A stretch of DNA of 64,000 nt from Candidatus Binatia bacterium (GTDB taxonomy: Bacteria > Desulfobacterota > Binatia > UBA1149 > CAITLU01). How positions within the stretch are numbered: the stretch's first letter is position 1; each line of letters opens with the position of its first letter. Positions 27,225-35,541 of the stretch are shown here, one piece after another. Location of the stretch: NCBI GenBank assembly GCA_036493895.1, contig DASXOZ010000028.1, forward strand, positions 62,001-126,000. Reading direction: 5' to 3'. Under the pieces are notes generated by a model that saw nothing but the letters and a program-made list of their open reading frames with translations, had not been told where the DNA came from and searched no databases. The position numbers were made by a program, and so were the translations under genes.

Positions 27225-27256
27225 GCACTTGAGATTCGCCTCATGTTCGCCTAGGG

Positions 27257-27287
27257 TTGACGGGGTCGAAGTCGTGGGGCGTGGAAT
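27257..27287 (+). promoter_or_regulatory. Candidate lexA promoter
   Basis: TTGACG (27257-27262) and TGGAAT (27282-27287) are separated by 19 bp, a little long, about 90 bp ahead of lexA. Confidence 0.3.
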
Positions 27288-27330
27288 GGGGCCGACCAGA
27301 TCACCGGCTGTGCGAATTTCGCCGCAGGCC

Positions 27331-27348
27331 GGTCGAACGGGAGTTGCG
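27331..27348 (+). promoter_or_regulatory. Candidate LexA operator upstream of lexA
   Basis: TCGAAC (27333-27338) is followed after 4 nt by GTTGCG, matching the TCGAAC-N4-GTTCGA SOS box of some phyla at 10 of 12 half-site positions. GGTCGAACG also occurs upstream of recA. It lies about 30 bp before the lexA GTG, a fitting place for autorepression. Confidence 0.4.
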
Positions 27349-27377
27349 CAACGGAAGTTGCGAAAAGGAGAAACGCG

Positions 27378-27986
27378 GTGGCCACACTGACCAAGCGGCA
27401 GAAAGAAATTCTCGACTACATCGAGCAGAGCATCGCCGAGAACGGTTACGCCCCTACCCTCGAGGAAATCGGCGAGCGCTTTGCGCTTCGCTCGATGGCG
27501 ACAGTCCACAAGCACCTTTCCAACCTGGAAACGAAAGGGCTGATCCGCCGCAAGTGGAACCACAGCCGCGCGATCGAAGTCACCGACGACAGGCGACGCC
27601 CCGCGTCCGTGACGATTCCGCTTCTCGGCCGCGTCGCCGCCGGCCGTCCGATCGAAGCGATCGAGAGCAAGGATACCATCGACGTGCCCGAGTCGCTCGT
27701 GCGAAAGCGCGACAGCTACGCGCTGCGCGTGGCCGGTGACTCGATGATGGAAGAAGGAATTCTCGACGGCGATCTCATCGTCATCGAGGAGAGGGCAGAC
27801 CCTCGCAACGGCGACGTCGTCGTCGCGACCATCGACGGCGAGGCCACCGTCAAGCGGTACTACCGCGAGAAGAACGGCAGCGTCCGGCTGCAGCCTTCCA
27901 ATGCCGCGTACAAGCCGATCGTCGTCGAAGGCGGAGATTTGAGAATCCGCGGAGCGGTGGTCGGACTGGTGCGCCGCTACCACTGA
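27378..27986 (+). CDS. lexA: SOS repressor LexA
   Basis: 202 aa from GTG 27378, with AAAGGAG upstream. The N-terminal winged helix (residues 1-65: P-T-L-E-E-I-G-E-R-F then V-H-K-H-L-S-N-L-E) and C-terminal S24 peptidase domain are complete. The self-cleavage bond is Ala88-Gly89 (R-V-A-A-G-R-P), the nucleophile is Ser122 (G-D-S-M) and the general base Lys159 (A-T-V-K-R), close to E. coli numbering. It should repress SOS genes and be inactivated by the RecA encoded at 16621. A candidate operator lies just upstream. Confidence 0.97.
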   Translation: MATLTKRQKEILDYIEQSIAENGYAPTLEEIGERFALRSMATVHKHLSNLETKGLIRRKWNHSRAIEVTDDRRRPASVTIPLLGRVAAGRPIEAIESKDTIDVPESLVRKRDSYALRVAGDSMMEEGILDGDLIVIEERADPRNGDVVVATIDGEATVKRYYREKNGSVRLQPSNAAYKPIVVEGGDLRIRGAVVGLVRRYH

Positions 27987-28030
27987 CCGCCAGGCTACGG
28001 CCGCACGTTCGGCGCCGCCGGTCCGTCCCG

Positions 28031-28096
28031 GCAGGTTGCGCAAAAGCCTCGCTGCAGGGTTTTTCCGCAACCTGCGGGCTCTCCCGTGCAGGTTGC
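28031..28096 (+). promoter_or_regulatory. Mutually exclusive hairpins between lexA and hemW
   Basis: Three arms alternate: A GCAGGTTGCG (28031-28040), B CGCAACCTGC (28066-28075) and C GCAGGTTGC (28088-28096). A:B can extend by AAAA/TTTT inside; B:C forms a 9-bp stem with a 12-nt loop. Only one can form at a time, as in attenuators. Neither stem has a clear U-tract, so the role is uncertain; it lies 72-137 bp before the hemW start. Confidence 0.45.
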
Positions 28097-28167
28097 CCGG
28101 TTCGGCGGCCTGTTTCGTGCCCGCCTTGCGCGCCGAGGGCTGCGCGTGCAATGCAGGGCGCTCGCCG

Positions 28168-29394
28168 ATGCCTGAGTCTTTCTCCGTCTACGTCCACCTT
28201 CCGTACTGCAGCCGCCGCTGTCCTTACTGCGACTTCAACACGTACGTCGTCCATTCGATGCCCGAGCAGCGCTACGCCGAGACGCTCGGGCGAGAGGCGG
28301 CTTTTGCGGCGCGTTCGGATGCGTGGCGAGGCAGGCGCATCGAGACCGTGTTCTTCGGCGGCGGCACTCCGTCGTTGTTCTCGCCTGCGACGATCGCGAC
28401 GCTGCTCGCGACGTTCGACAGGCTCTGGGGCATCCAGGCCGATGCCGAGATTTCGCTGGAAGCCAACCCCGGCACTCTCGAAGGCGGAGGCGAAGACAAG
28501 CTGCGCGGGTTTCGAAGTGCGGGCGTGAGCCGCATCAGCTTCGGTGCGCAATCGTTCAACGCGCAGCACCTTGCGACTCTCGGTCGCATCCACTCGAGCG
28601 ACGAGACGCGCGATGCGTTCGGTGCCGCGCGCCGTGCCGGCTTCGACAACATCTCGTGCGACCTGATCTACGGCATTCCCGGCCAGAGCATTGCCGACTG
28701 GCGAAGCGACCTGGACGCCGCCATCTCGCTCGGCAGCGAGCACGTTTCGGCGTACTGCCTCACTTACGAAGACGGCACGCCGATGACGGGGATGAAAAAG
28801 GCCGGGCTGGTGGTCGCGGCGGACGAGGACACCGAGCTCTCGATGTTCCACCTGGCGCGCGAAACGTTCGCGCAGGCCGGACTGGCGGCCTACGAGATCT
28901 CCAATTACGCGCGGCCCGGACGCCAGTGCCGCCACAACCTTGCGTACTGGACCTGGCGCGATTACCTCGGCCTCGGCGCCGGGGCCCACGGTTTCTGCTC
29001 GGACGGCGCGGCCGCGGGCCCCGCTGCCGGCGCATCTCCAAGCCTGTCTCCAAGCCCATCCACAGCACCGGCGCAGTCGTGGGGGCGACGTTACGCGAAC
29101 CTGCGCCTTCCCGAGCTGTTCATGTCGGCGGCCGACGGCGCCTGGCACGCGAGCGAAGAGAGGCTGACCCGCGAAATGGCCATCGCCGAGTACCTGATGG
29201 TCGGGCTGCGGCTGTCGCGCGGAGTCGATGCGCAGTCGTTCCTGCAGCAGTTCGGCATTGCGCTCGAGGCCGCGGTGCCGTCCCTTCGCGACTTCGTCGT
29301 CGGCGGATTCATCGAAAGGCACGGCGAGGCGTTCAAGCTGACGACGCGAGGTCTCGAGATCGCCGACGCGGTGATCCCGCGCCTTCTGGCGTAA
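28168..29394 (+). CDS. hemW: Radical SAM protein HemW (heme chaperone, HemN-like)
   Basis: 408 aa from ATG 28168; homology starts with S-V-Y-V-H-L-P-Y-C. The radical SAM cluster motif C-x3-C-x2-C is Cys14, Cys18 and Cys21, followed by F-F-G-G-G-T-P-S and E-A-N-P-G-T. HemW lacks the extra cysteine of true HemN coproporphyrinogen oxidase before the motif, as here, so heme trafficking is more likely than oxidation. A Ser/Pro/Ala-rich insert (A-G-A-S-P-S-L-S-P-S-P-S) interrupts the region near residue 285-305, a low-complexity oddity. The C-terminal HemN domain (M-V-G-L-R-L-x-x-G-V-D) is complete. Confidence 0.9.
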   Translation: MPESFSVYVHLPYCSRRCPYCDFNTYVVHSMPEQRYAETLGREAAFAARSDAWRGRRIETVFFGGGTPSLFSPATIATLLATFDRLWGIQADAEISLEANPGTLEGGGEDKLRGFRSAGVSRISFGAQSFNAQHLATLGRIHSSDETRDAFGAARRAGFDNISCDLIYGIPGQSIADWRSDLDAAISLGSEHVSAYCLTYEDGTPMTGMKKAGLVVAADEDTELSMFHLARETFAQAGLAAYEISNYARPGRQCRHNLAYWTWRDYLGLGAGAHGFCSDGAAAGPAAGASPSLSPSPSTAPAQSWGRRYANLRLPELFMSAADGAWHASEERLTREMAIAEYLMVGLRLSRGVDAQSFLQQFGIALEAAVPSLRDFVVGGFIERHGEAFKLTTRGLEIADAVIPRLLA

Positions 29395-29411
29395 GCGCTG
29401 CGGCGTCGCGC

Positions 29412-31028
29412 TCAGGCGCCGGGAGAAGGTGCAGCGGGAGTGGCCGCTACGCCGGCGGGTGCGTTGGTGCCCTTGCCGGACGTGTTTTCACCGGCGCCCT
29501 TCGTCCCTGCATTGCTCGCGCCGGCAGCGACGGCGCCTGGTCCCGCACCGCCGGTGCCTGACCCCGATGCGCTGTTGCCCGGCGCCGCGTCGGCGCTCCA
29601 GCCGGCGCCGAGTGCCTTGTAAAGTGCGATCGCCTGCTCGGCGACGCGGGTGCGGCTGCCGGCAAGCTCGTCCTCGGCAATGTAGCGCGATCGCTCGGCG
29701 TCGAGCACGTGCAGCAAGTCGGTGAGGCCGCTCTTGTAAAGATCGCGGCTGGCGGCGGCCGCAAGCGCCTCGTCATCGGCCGCGCGGCGAAGAGCCTGCT
29801 CCCGCTCGCGCTCGTGAACGAGCCCGGCCATCGCGGTTTCCACTTCGGCGATCGCCTGGCGCACCGCGCTCTCGTAACGCGCAGCCGCCGCTTCGGTCCT
29901 CGCGTCGGCAGCCTTGACGGCATTGCAGAGGCGGCCTGCGCTGAAGATCGGCCACTGCACGCCGGGTCCGACGGACCAGAAGCGGCTCTCGCTCGTCAGC
30001 AGGTCGCTCGAGTTCTGGCTCTGCACGCCGAAGCTGCCGGTCAGCGAAAAGCGCGGCAGCAGCTCGGTGCGGGCGACGCCGGCGCGTGCGGTGGCCGCTG
30101 CCAGCTCGCGTTCGGCATGCGCGATGTCGGGCCGGTGCAGCAGCAGCTCGGACGGAAGCCCGGCGGCGGGAAGAACCGACGGCTGCGGGATTTCGCTCTT
30201 CCCGGCAAGGTCGGCGTCCAGCGTTCCGGGGCTGGCGGCGACGAGCGTCTCGAGGCGATGCAGGGACGCGGCGCGCTGGCCGCGCAGCATCGCCGCAACC
30301 GACTCCGTCGCAGAAAGCTGGGCGTCCCCGCGTGCGACGTCGGCGTCGCTGGCGATGCCGACCCTGCGGCGGTCGCGCAGCACGTCGAGGGTCTCGCGCT
30401 GCGACTCGCTGTTTTCGGCGGCGATCCTCAGCCTCTCGTCGAAGCTGCGAAGCTCGATCACTTCGCGCGCCGTCTCGGCCATCAGCGTGCGCTCGACGTC
30501 GGCCGCCGACGCCTGCGCGGCGCCGACCTCGGCGCCGGCGGCTTCGACGCTGCGACGAACGTGGCCGAATACGTCGATCTCCCACTGCGCATCGAATCCG
30601 AGCTGATAAAGGCCGATGGGCTGGAACACCGCGCCGGCCGGACCGGTGGCCACCGCACCGGCAAGGGCTTCGAAGAACCCGTGCTGGCTGATGCGCGACT
30701 TGCTCCAGCCCGCATCGACATTCCCCTGCGGAAAGAACTCGCCGATCTGCGCAGCACGAAGCGCGCGCGCTTCGCGAACGCGTGCGACAGCCTCGCGCAT
30801 TCTCGGCGAAGCCGTGCGCGCACGCTCGACCATCTGCGCGAGCGCCGGGTCGGAGAACGATTGCCACCACTGGCTGTCTTCGGGAGCCGTTCCCGCGTAG
30901 CCGTCCGCCTCGACCCAGCCCGGCGCCGTCTCGATGACCGGCCGCTTCTCGTACGGGCCGATGCAGCCGCAGGCGGCCACGCAGGCGAACACGAGCACGG
31001 CGCCCTTTCCTGCAAAGCGGCACTTCAT
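29412..31028 (-). CDS. Outer-membrane efflux lipoprotein, NodT/TolC-like
   Basis: 538 aa. A signal peptide ends in a lipobox-like A-A-C-G-C (residues 18-22), and the mature part opens with Y-E-K-R-P-V and W-W-x-x-F-x-D-P-A-L, typical of NodT-family outer-membrane channels. Two OEP repeats of long helices follow (roughly 70-260 and 285-470) with L-P-x-F-S-L-T-G-S-F-G between. The last 60 residues are a low-complexity Gly/Ala/Pro tail that is unusual for the family. The start ATG shares ATGA with the upstream permease gene. It should complete the tripartite pump with the next two genes. Confidence 0.9.
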   Translation of the reverse strand: MKCRFAGKGAVLVFACVAACGCIGPYEKRPVIETAPGWVEADGYAGTAPEDSQWWQSFSDPALAQMVERARTASPRMREAVARVREARALRAAQIGEFFPQGNVDAGWSKSRISQHGFFEALAGAVATGPAGAVFQPIGLYQLGFDAQWEIDVFGHVRRSVEAAGAEVGAAQASAADVERTLMAETAREVIELRSFDERLRIAAENSESQRETLDVLRDRRRVGIASDADVARGDAQLSATESVAAMLRGQRAASLHRLETLVAASPGTLDADLAGKSEIPQPSVLPAAGLPSELLLHRPDIAHAERELAAATARAGVARTELLPRFSLTGSFGVQSQNSSDLLTSESRFWSVGPGVQWPIFSAGRLCNAVKAADARTEAAAARYESAVRQAIAEVETAMAGLVHEREREQALRRAADDEALAAAASRDLYKSGLTDLLHVLDAERSRYIAEDELAGSRTRVAEQAIALYKALGAGWSADAAPGNSASGSGTGGAGPGAVAAGASNAGTKGAGENTSGKGTNAPAGVAATPAAPSPGA

Positions 31029-32722
31029 TCGGCAAGCGCCTGGGCCGGACCGAGTGGAATCTTCGGCGGCTTCCGCATGAGGAGGACAACAGGGAGGATC
31101 ATCAGGAATGCGATCGACAGGAGCCGGAACAGGTCGACGAACGCGAGCGCACGTGCCTGCGCCGAAACGACCTGCGCAGCCATCGCTTCGGCGCGAAGCA
31201 CCGCCTCGACGCGGTCGGACGTCTGCGCGCCGAGCGCGCCGGACATCGACTGGATCCAGCCGTTCCACGCGGGATTGTACGGCGTCGCGTTCGCGACGAG
31301 GTAATTCTGGTGGATCTGGGACTGGTGTGTGAGCAGCGTCGACATCAGCGCGATGCCGATGCTCGCGCCGATGTTGCGCGCCAGACTGATCAGGCTCGAG
31401 GCCGCACCGCGGTTGGCAGGATCGACGTACGCATACGCGAGCGTGTTGACCGGCACGAACAGGAACGCCAGCCCGAAGCCCTGCACCATGCGCGCCGACG
31501 TGATCGTCCAGAAGCCCGCGTCCAGGTTGAAGCCGGCCATGAGCTGCAGCGACAGCGAGATCACGACCGAGCCGAAGCAGATCATCCAGCGCGGGTCGAA
31601 GCGCGAGATCATCCAGCCGACCAGGGGCATCAGCGTCATGATGACGAGAGCGCCCGGCGAAACCGCCAGCCCGCTGAGCAGCGCCGTGTAGCCGAGCAGC
31701 GTCTGCATGAAGAGCGGCAGCAGCACGGTGCTGCCGTACAGCACGAAGCCGAACAGCAGCATGATGAACACCGAGAAGCCGAAGTTGCGGTCCTTCAGCA
31801 GGCGAAGCTGCACCACCGGCTCCTTCTGGCGAAGCTCCCACCACACGGTGAACACGAAGCCGATCACGCAGGTGGCAGCCAGCGCCTGGATGAAGCCGGA
31901 CTCGAGCCAGTCGCGGCGCTCGCCGATGTCGAGCATCATCTGGCCGGCGCCGATCGCCAGGCTGAGCGCGCCGAGCCCCATCCAGTCGATCCTGCCGCGC
32001 TCGCCGCGGCGGCGCCGCGGAAGGAACGGCGGATCGCTGATGAAGCGCGACGACAGCAGCATCGAGAGGATCCCGACGGGCACGTTGATGAAGAAGATCC
32101 AGCGCCAGCTCGAGTTGTCGGTGATCCAGCCTCCGAGCGTCGGACCGATGACCGGCGCCGCGACGACCGTCATGCCGTACATCGCCATGCCCATGCCGCG
32201 CTGCTCGATCGGGAAGGTGTCGATGAGAATCGCCTGGGTGCTCGGCTGCAGGCCGCCGCCTCCGAGTCCCTGCAGCAGGCGGAAGAACACGAGCATCCCG
32301 AGGTTCGGCGCCATGCCGCAAAGGCAGGAACTGGCGGTGAACATCGCGACGCAGGTCAGGTAGAAGTTGCGGCGGCCGAACAGGGTTGCCATCCATCCGC
32401 TGATCGGCAGCACGATGGCGTTGGACACCAGGTACGACGTCAGGATCCACGTGCTGTCCTCGACGCCGGCGCCGAGGCTGCCGGCGATGTGGGGCAGCGC
32501 CACGTTGGCGATGCTCGTGTCGAGCACCTCCATGAAAGTTGCCAGCGTCGCGACCAGCGCGATCAGCCACGGATTGTGAGGAGCGTAGCTGTGGTACGCC
32601 GCCGGGTGTGCGCCTTCTGCGCCCGCGGGCGGCGCGGCATCGGCCGGCAACGACGATGCCGGAGCGGCCGGATCGCCGGGCACCGCGGGCGCCTCGCCGC
32701 CAATGCTTCCCGCCGTGCTCAA
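31025..32722 (-). CDS. DHA2 family MFS multidrug exporter, EmrB-like
   Basis: 565 aa from TTG 32722, which overlaps the preceding gene's stop (TTGA). A proline/alanine-rich cytoplasmic leader of about 50 residues precedes 14 predicted membrane helices. Family motifs: L-D-T-S-I-A-N-V-A-L-P-H-I-A-G in helix 1, the G-x-x-x-x-x-x-G-R-R loop motif (A-T-L-F-G-R-R), R-L-L-Q-G-L-G-G-G-G-L-Q-P, and motif C G-P-T-L-G-G-W-I. It is the proton-drug antiporter of an EmrA-EmrB-TolC type system; substrates cannot be predicted. Confidence 0.93.
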   Translation of the reverse strand: MSTAGSIGGEAPAVPGDPAAPASSLPADAAPPAGAEGAHPAAYHSYAPHNPWLIALVATLATFMEVLDTSIANVALPHIAGSLGAGVEDSTWILTSYLVSNAIVLPISGWMATLFGRRNFYLTCVAMFTASSCLCGMAPNLGMLVFFRLLQGLGGGGLQPSTQAILIDTFPIEQRGMGMAMYGMTVVAAPVIGPTLGGWITDNSSWRWIFFINVPVGILSMLLSSRFISDPPFLPRRRRGERGRIDWMGLGALSLAIGAGQMMLDIGERRDWLESGFIQALAATCVIGFVFTVWWELRQKEPVVQLRLLKDRNFGFSVFIMLLFGFVLYGSTVLLPLFMQTLLGYTALLSGLAVSPGALVIMTLMPLVGWMISRFDPRWMICFGSVVISLSLQLMAGFNLDAGFWTITSARMVQGFGLAFLFVPVNTLAYAYVDPANRGAASSLISLARNIGASIGIALMSTLLTHQSQIHQNYLVANATPYNPAWNGWIQSMSGALGAQTSDRVEAVLRAEAMAAQVVSAQARALAFVDLFRLLSIAFLMILPVVLLMRKPPKIPLGPAQALAE

Positions 32723-33867
32723 CGAATCCTCACCTCGGGCTCCACGGACATGCCCGGCCCGAGCGAATAGACGGCAGGATCGGGCTGCTCGTCGAAGACG
32801 ATCTTGACGGGCACCCTCTGCACGACTTTGACGTAGTTGCCGGTCGCGTTCTCGGGAGGCAGCAGGCTGAAGCGCGATCCGCTGCCGGACTGCAGGCTGT
32901 CGACGTGGCCGCGGAACTTCGCGTCGGGATACGCATCGACACGTACTTCGGCCTCGGCGCCCGGACGGATGCCGCCGAGCTGGGTTTCCTTGAAGTTCGC
33001 GATTACCCAGCGCTCGTCGGGGACCAGCGCGAACATGATCTGGCCGACCTGCACGTAGTTGCCGACCTGCACCGTCTTGCGCGTGATGCGCCCGGTCTCG
33101 GTCGCGGTGATGTGGCAGTACGCAAGGTCGATCTCGGCCTGGTGCACGGCAGCGCCGCTCTTTTCGATGGCGGCGTCCGCCTTGGCCACTTCCGCTTCGC
33201 GCACGGCGATCTCGTGCGGTGCGGCCTCGGCCGATGCGACGTCTCCCTGCGCAGCGCCGACGGCGGCGCGCGCGGCGGCGATGTTCTTTCGGGCGGCTTC
33301 GAGCTTCGAGCCGGCCGCCTTCGACGTCGATGCGGCAAGATCGCGCTGCTGCTCGGAGACCGACCGGCTGTCGAGCTTCGCGTAGCGCGCAAGATCATCG
33401 CGGGCCTGCTCGGCCTGGCTCGCCGCTGCCTGTTCTTCCGCTTCGGCTTCGGTGACTCTCGCTTCGGCAGCGGCCTGTCCTGCCTTCGCGCGCTCCATCG
33501 CCGCAGCGGTCGTCGTGCGCGATGCTTCCAGGGCGGCGCGCGATGCGCTGGCGGCCGCTCGCGCCAGCGCGAGATCGGCACGCGCCGCGTCCAGACGTGC
33601 CTGAGGCTGGGCCGGATCGATCTCGACGAGAGTCGTCCCTGCCTGCACGTGCTGGTTGTCCTCCACGGCGACCGTCAGCACTCGCCCGGCGATCGACGGC
33701 GCGACCTGCACGATGCGGCTCTCGATGAACGCATCGTCGGTCGAAACCCACGCAGACCAGCGCTCCCACAGGAAAATGCCGGCCAGCAGAAGAATGCCGG
33801 CGGGGATCGCGACGGCCGCGAGCGCGACGCGCCCGCGCGCCGATTTGCGCAGCTCGCGCAGGTTCAC
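32719..33867 (-). CDS. HlyD/EmrA-type membrane fusion protein
   Basis: 382 aa from GTG 33867, sharing GTGA with the TetR gene stop. One N-terminal membrane helix (V-A-L-A-A-V-A-I-P-A-G-I-L-L-L-A-G-I-F-L) precedes a lipoyl half (G-R-V-L-T-V-A-V-E-D-N-Q-H-V), a long Ala/Glu-rich coiled coil (about 85-225), the second lipoyl half (I-T-R-K-T-V-Q-V-G-N-Y-V-Q-V-G-Q) and a beta-barrel with V-I-A-N-F-K-E-T-Q-L-x-x-I-R-P-G. This is the periplasmic adaptor bridging the MFS pump and the outer-membrane channel. Confidence 0.93.
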   Translation of the reverse strand: MNLRELRKSARGRVALAAVAIPAGILLLAGIFLWERWSAWVSTDDAFIESRIVQVAPSIAGRVLTVAVEDNQHVQAGTTLVEIDPAQPQARLDAARADLALARAAASASRAALEASRTTTAAAMERAKAGQAAAEARVTEAEAEEQAAASQAEQARDDLARYAKLDSRSVSEQQRDLAASTSKAAGSKLEAARKNIAAARAAVGAAQGDVASAEAAPHEIAVREAEVAKADAAIEKSGAAVHQAEIDLAYCHITATETGRITRKTVQVGNYVQVGQIMFALVPDERWVIANFKETQLGGIRPGAEAEVRVDAYPDAKFRGHVDSLQSGSGSRFSLLPPENATGNYVKVVQRVPVKIVFDEQPDPAVYSLGPGMSVEPEVRIR

Positions 33868-34595
33868 GACCGCCTCCGCGGCTTGCGGGCGCCGAGGCCG
33901 TGCAGCGAAAAGCGCACGATGTGTTTCGCGAGCACCGCTACGTCCATCGATGCACCGGGGTGCATGACCTTCAGCAGGGCCCTGGCATTGCGGTGCACCG
34001 TGCACTGGCCGATCACGCTCGAGACGCAAAGGCGGATGTGTTCGCTGCTCTCCTTTTCGCCGGTGAGCCTGGCCAGGATCGCCGCGCACTCGGCGAACAT
34101 CGGCCGGGCCATTTCCTCGGAAAGAATGTGGAACGCGGCGCTCGGCTCGGCCATCTCGCGCGTCATCAACTGGCCGTGCCAGGCGGGGCGGCCCGTATCG
34201 AGAAGTCGGCGCAGCAGCGTTTCGACGAAGCGGCCGAGCGCGGCCTCAGCATCGACGGCCGCGGCATCGCCGAGTCCCGCGATCGGATAACGTTCGGCGG
34301 CATATTCCTGCGCGCGACGCATCACCGCCTCGTACAGCGCGGCTTTTGATCCGAAGTGGTATGCCACGGCCGCGACGTTCGCGCCGGCGCGCCCGCAGAT
34401 CTCGCGCACGGTGCCTTCGCGGAATCCGCGCAGCGCGAACACTTCGCCGGCGGCCTCGAGCAGGCGACCGTGGGTTTTCGCAAAGTCGTCGTCGCCGCGC
34501 GCCCGCGCCGCGGGCAGAGGGGGCGAGGCCTTCGTGGATTTTCGCACCGCAGGGGCGGGCCGGCGCGAGGGGTTGCGCGAAAGTCGCGTACTCAT
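33864..34595 (-). CDS. TetR family regulator, CecR-like (CerR/DUF1956 type)
   Basis: 243 aa. After a basic, Pro-rich leader of about 35 residues, the HTH is clear: L-L-E-A-A-G-E-V-F-A-L-R-G-F-R-E-G-T-V-R-E-I-C, then A-N-V-A-A-V-A-Y-H-F-G-S-K-A-A-L-Y-E-A-V. The C-terminal domain with R-E-M-A-E-P-S-A-A-F and V-I-G-Q-C-T-V-H-R resembles CecR-type ligand domains. The gene heads the efflux operon, coupled to the adaptor by GTGA. Two palindromes immediately before its start codon are probable operators, so it likely represses itself and the pump until an inducer binds. Confidence 0.9.
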   Translation of the reverse strand: MSTRLSRNPSRRPAPAVRKSTKASPPLPAARARGDDDFAKTHGRLLEAAGEVFALRGFREGTVREICGRAGANVAAVAYHFGSKAALYEAVMRRAQEYAAERYPIAGLGDAAAVDAEAALGRFVETLLRRLLDTGRPAWHGQLMTREMAEPSAAFHILSEEMARPMFAECAAILARLTGEKESSEHIRLCVSSVIGQCTVHRNARALLKVMHPGASMDVAVLAKHIVRFSLHGLGARKPRRRS

Positions 34596-34633
34596 TCAAA
34601 CACCTGTTTGACGGATTAAAACATCTGTTTGAA
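34596..34633 (-). promoter_or_regulatory. Tandem palindromic operator for the TetR regulator
   Basis: Site 1 (34596-34611, TCAAACA-CC-TGTTTGA) is a perfect palindrome; site 2 (34616-34633, TTAAAACA-TC-TGTTTGAA) differs by one pair. Both share AAACA-YC-TGTTT, and their centres are 21 bp apart, two helical turns. They abut the TetR start codon, as expected for an autorepressor, and face the divergent TSUP gene. Confidence 0.75.
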
Positions 34634-34802
34634 TCGTGCAAACGCGGGCGCGCCGCCGACCGCGGGTAGCGGGACCGCCCCAAAAGGCGAGTCTGGCAAG
34701 GGAAGGACCGCCGGTCGCGATCACCCGTCCTGCGGCGTGCGTTCCTGCGCCGGGCGCACGCCCGCGCGCTGCGAAGCTTTGCCGGCATGGCAGGATGGCC
34801 TC

Positions 34803-35513
34803 GTGCCCCCGCTAGCCGCCCACCTCGCCGTCGCTGTCAGCGCGTGGATCCAGGGATCGGTCGGGTTCGGCTACGCGCTGGTATCGGCCCCGCTGCTGGC
34901 GCTGCTGGATCCCGCACTCGTGCCTGGACCCGTCATGGTCAGCTCTCTTCTGCTGTCGCTGTCCGGAGCGGTACGCGAAAGGTCGAGCATCGACCGGCGC
35001 GGCGTGCTCCTCGGCCTCGTCGGTCGCCTGCCCGGCGTCGCGCTCGGCGCCGCCGCGCTGGCCTGGCTGCCGGACAAGCAGACGAGCGTCGTGTTCGGCG
35101 TGCTCGTGCTCGTCGCCGTCGCGCTGAGCGTTTCGGGACTGCGTCTTGCGCTGACGACGCGCAACCTGCTCGTCACCGGATTCGCGTCCGGCGTGATGGG
35201 AACGATGACGTCGATCGGCGGGCCGCCGGTCGCGCTCCTCTACCAGCACCACGAGGGACCGAGGCTGCGCTCGACGCTCAATGCGTACTTTGCGCTGGGC
35301 AGCGCGATGTCGATCCCGGCGCTCGCGCTGGCGGGACATTTCGGAGCGTCCGAGCTGCTCGCCGGCTCGCTGCTGCTGCCGGCAACGATGGCCGGATTTG
35401 CGCTGTCGGCGTTCACGCGATCCTGGATCGACGACGGCCGCACGCGCGCCGCCGTGCTCGCGGTCGCGAGCGCATCGGCGCTGGCCGTCGTGGTGCGCGA
35501 GCTCGCGCCGTAA
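34803..35513 (+). CDS. TSUP family (TauE/SafE) membrane permease
   Basis: 236 aa from GTG 34803; longer frames add a Pro/Arg-rich stretch with no homology. About seven or eight hydrophobic helices. Family features: an opening W-I-Q-G-S-V-G-F-G-Y-A-L-V-S-A-P in the first repeat and the matching G-F-A-S-G-V-M-G-T-M-T-S-I-G-G-P-P in the second, the inverted-repeat hallmark of TSUP proteins, which move sulfite, sulfonates or other organic anions. Divergent from the TetR gene, with the operator pair about 170 bp before it, so co-regulation with the pump is possible. Confidence 0.82.
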   Translation: MPPLAAHLAVAVSAWIQGSVGFGYALVSAPLLALLDPALVPGPVMVSSLLLSLSGAVRERSSIDRRGVLLGLVGRLPGVALGAAALAWLPDKQTSVVFGVLVLVAVALSVSGLRLALTTRNLLVTGFASGVMGTMTSIGGPPVALLYQHHEGPRLRSTLNAYFALGSAMSIPALALAGHFGASELLAGSLLLPATMAGFALSAFTRSWIDDGRTRAAVLAVASASALAVVVRELAP

Positions 35514-35541
35514 CGGCAATGCCGGGAAAAAGCTGTGGAAA

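Noticed and set aside
29540-29556. Another copy of the GGTGCCTGACCCC core
   Set aside because: It lies inside the low-complexity tail of the outer-membrane channel gene without a paired arm, so chance is as likely.
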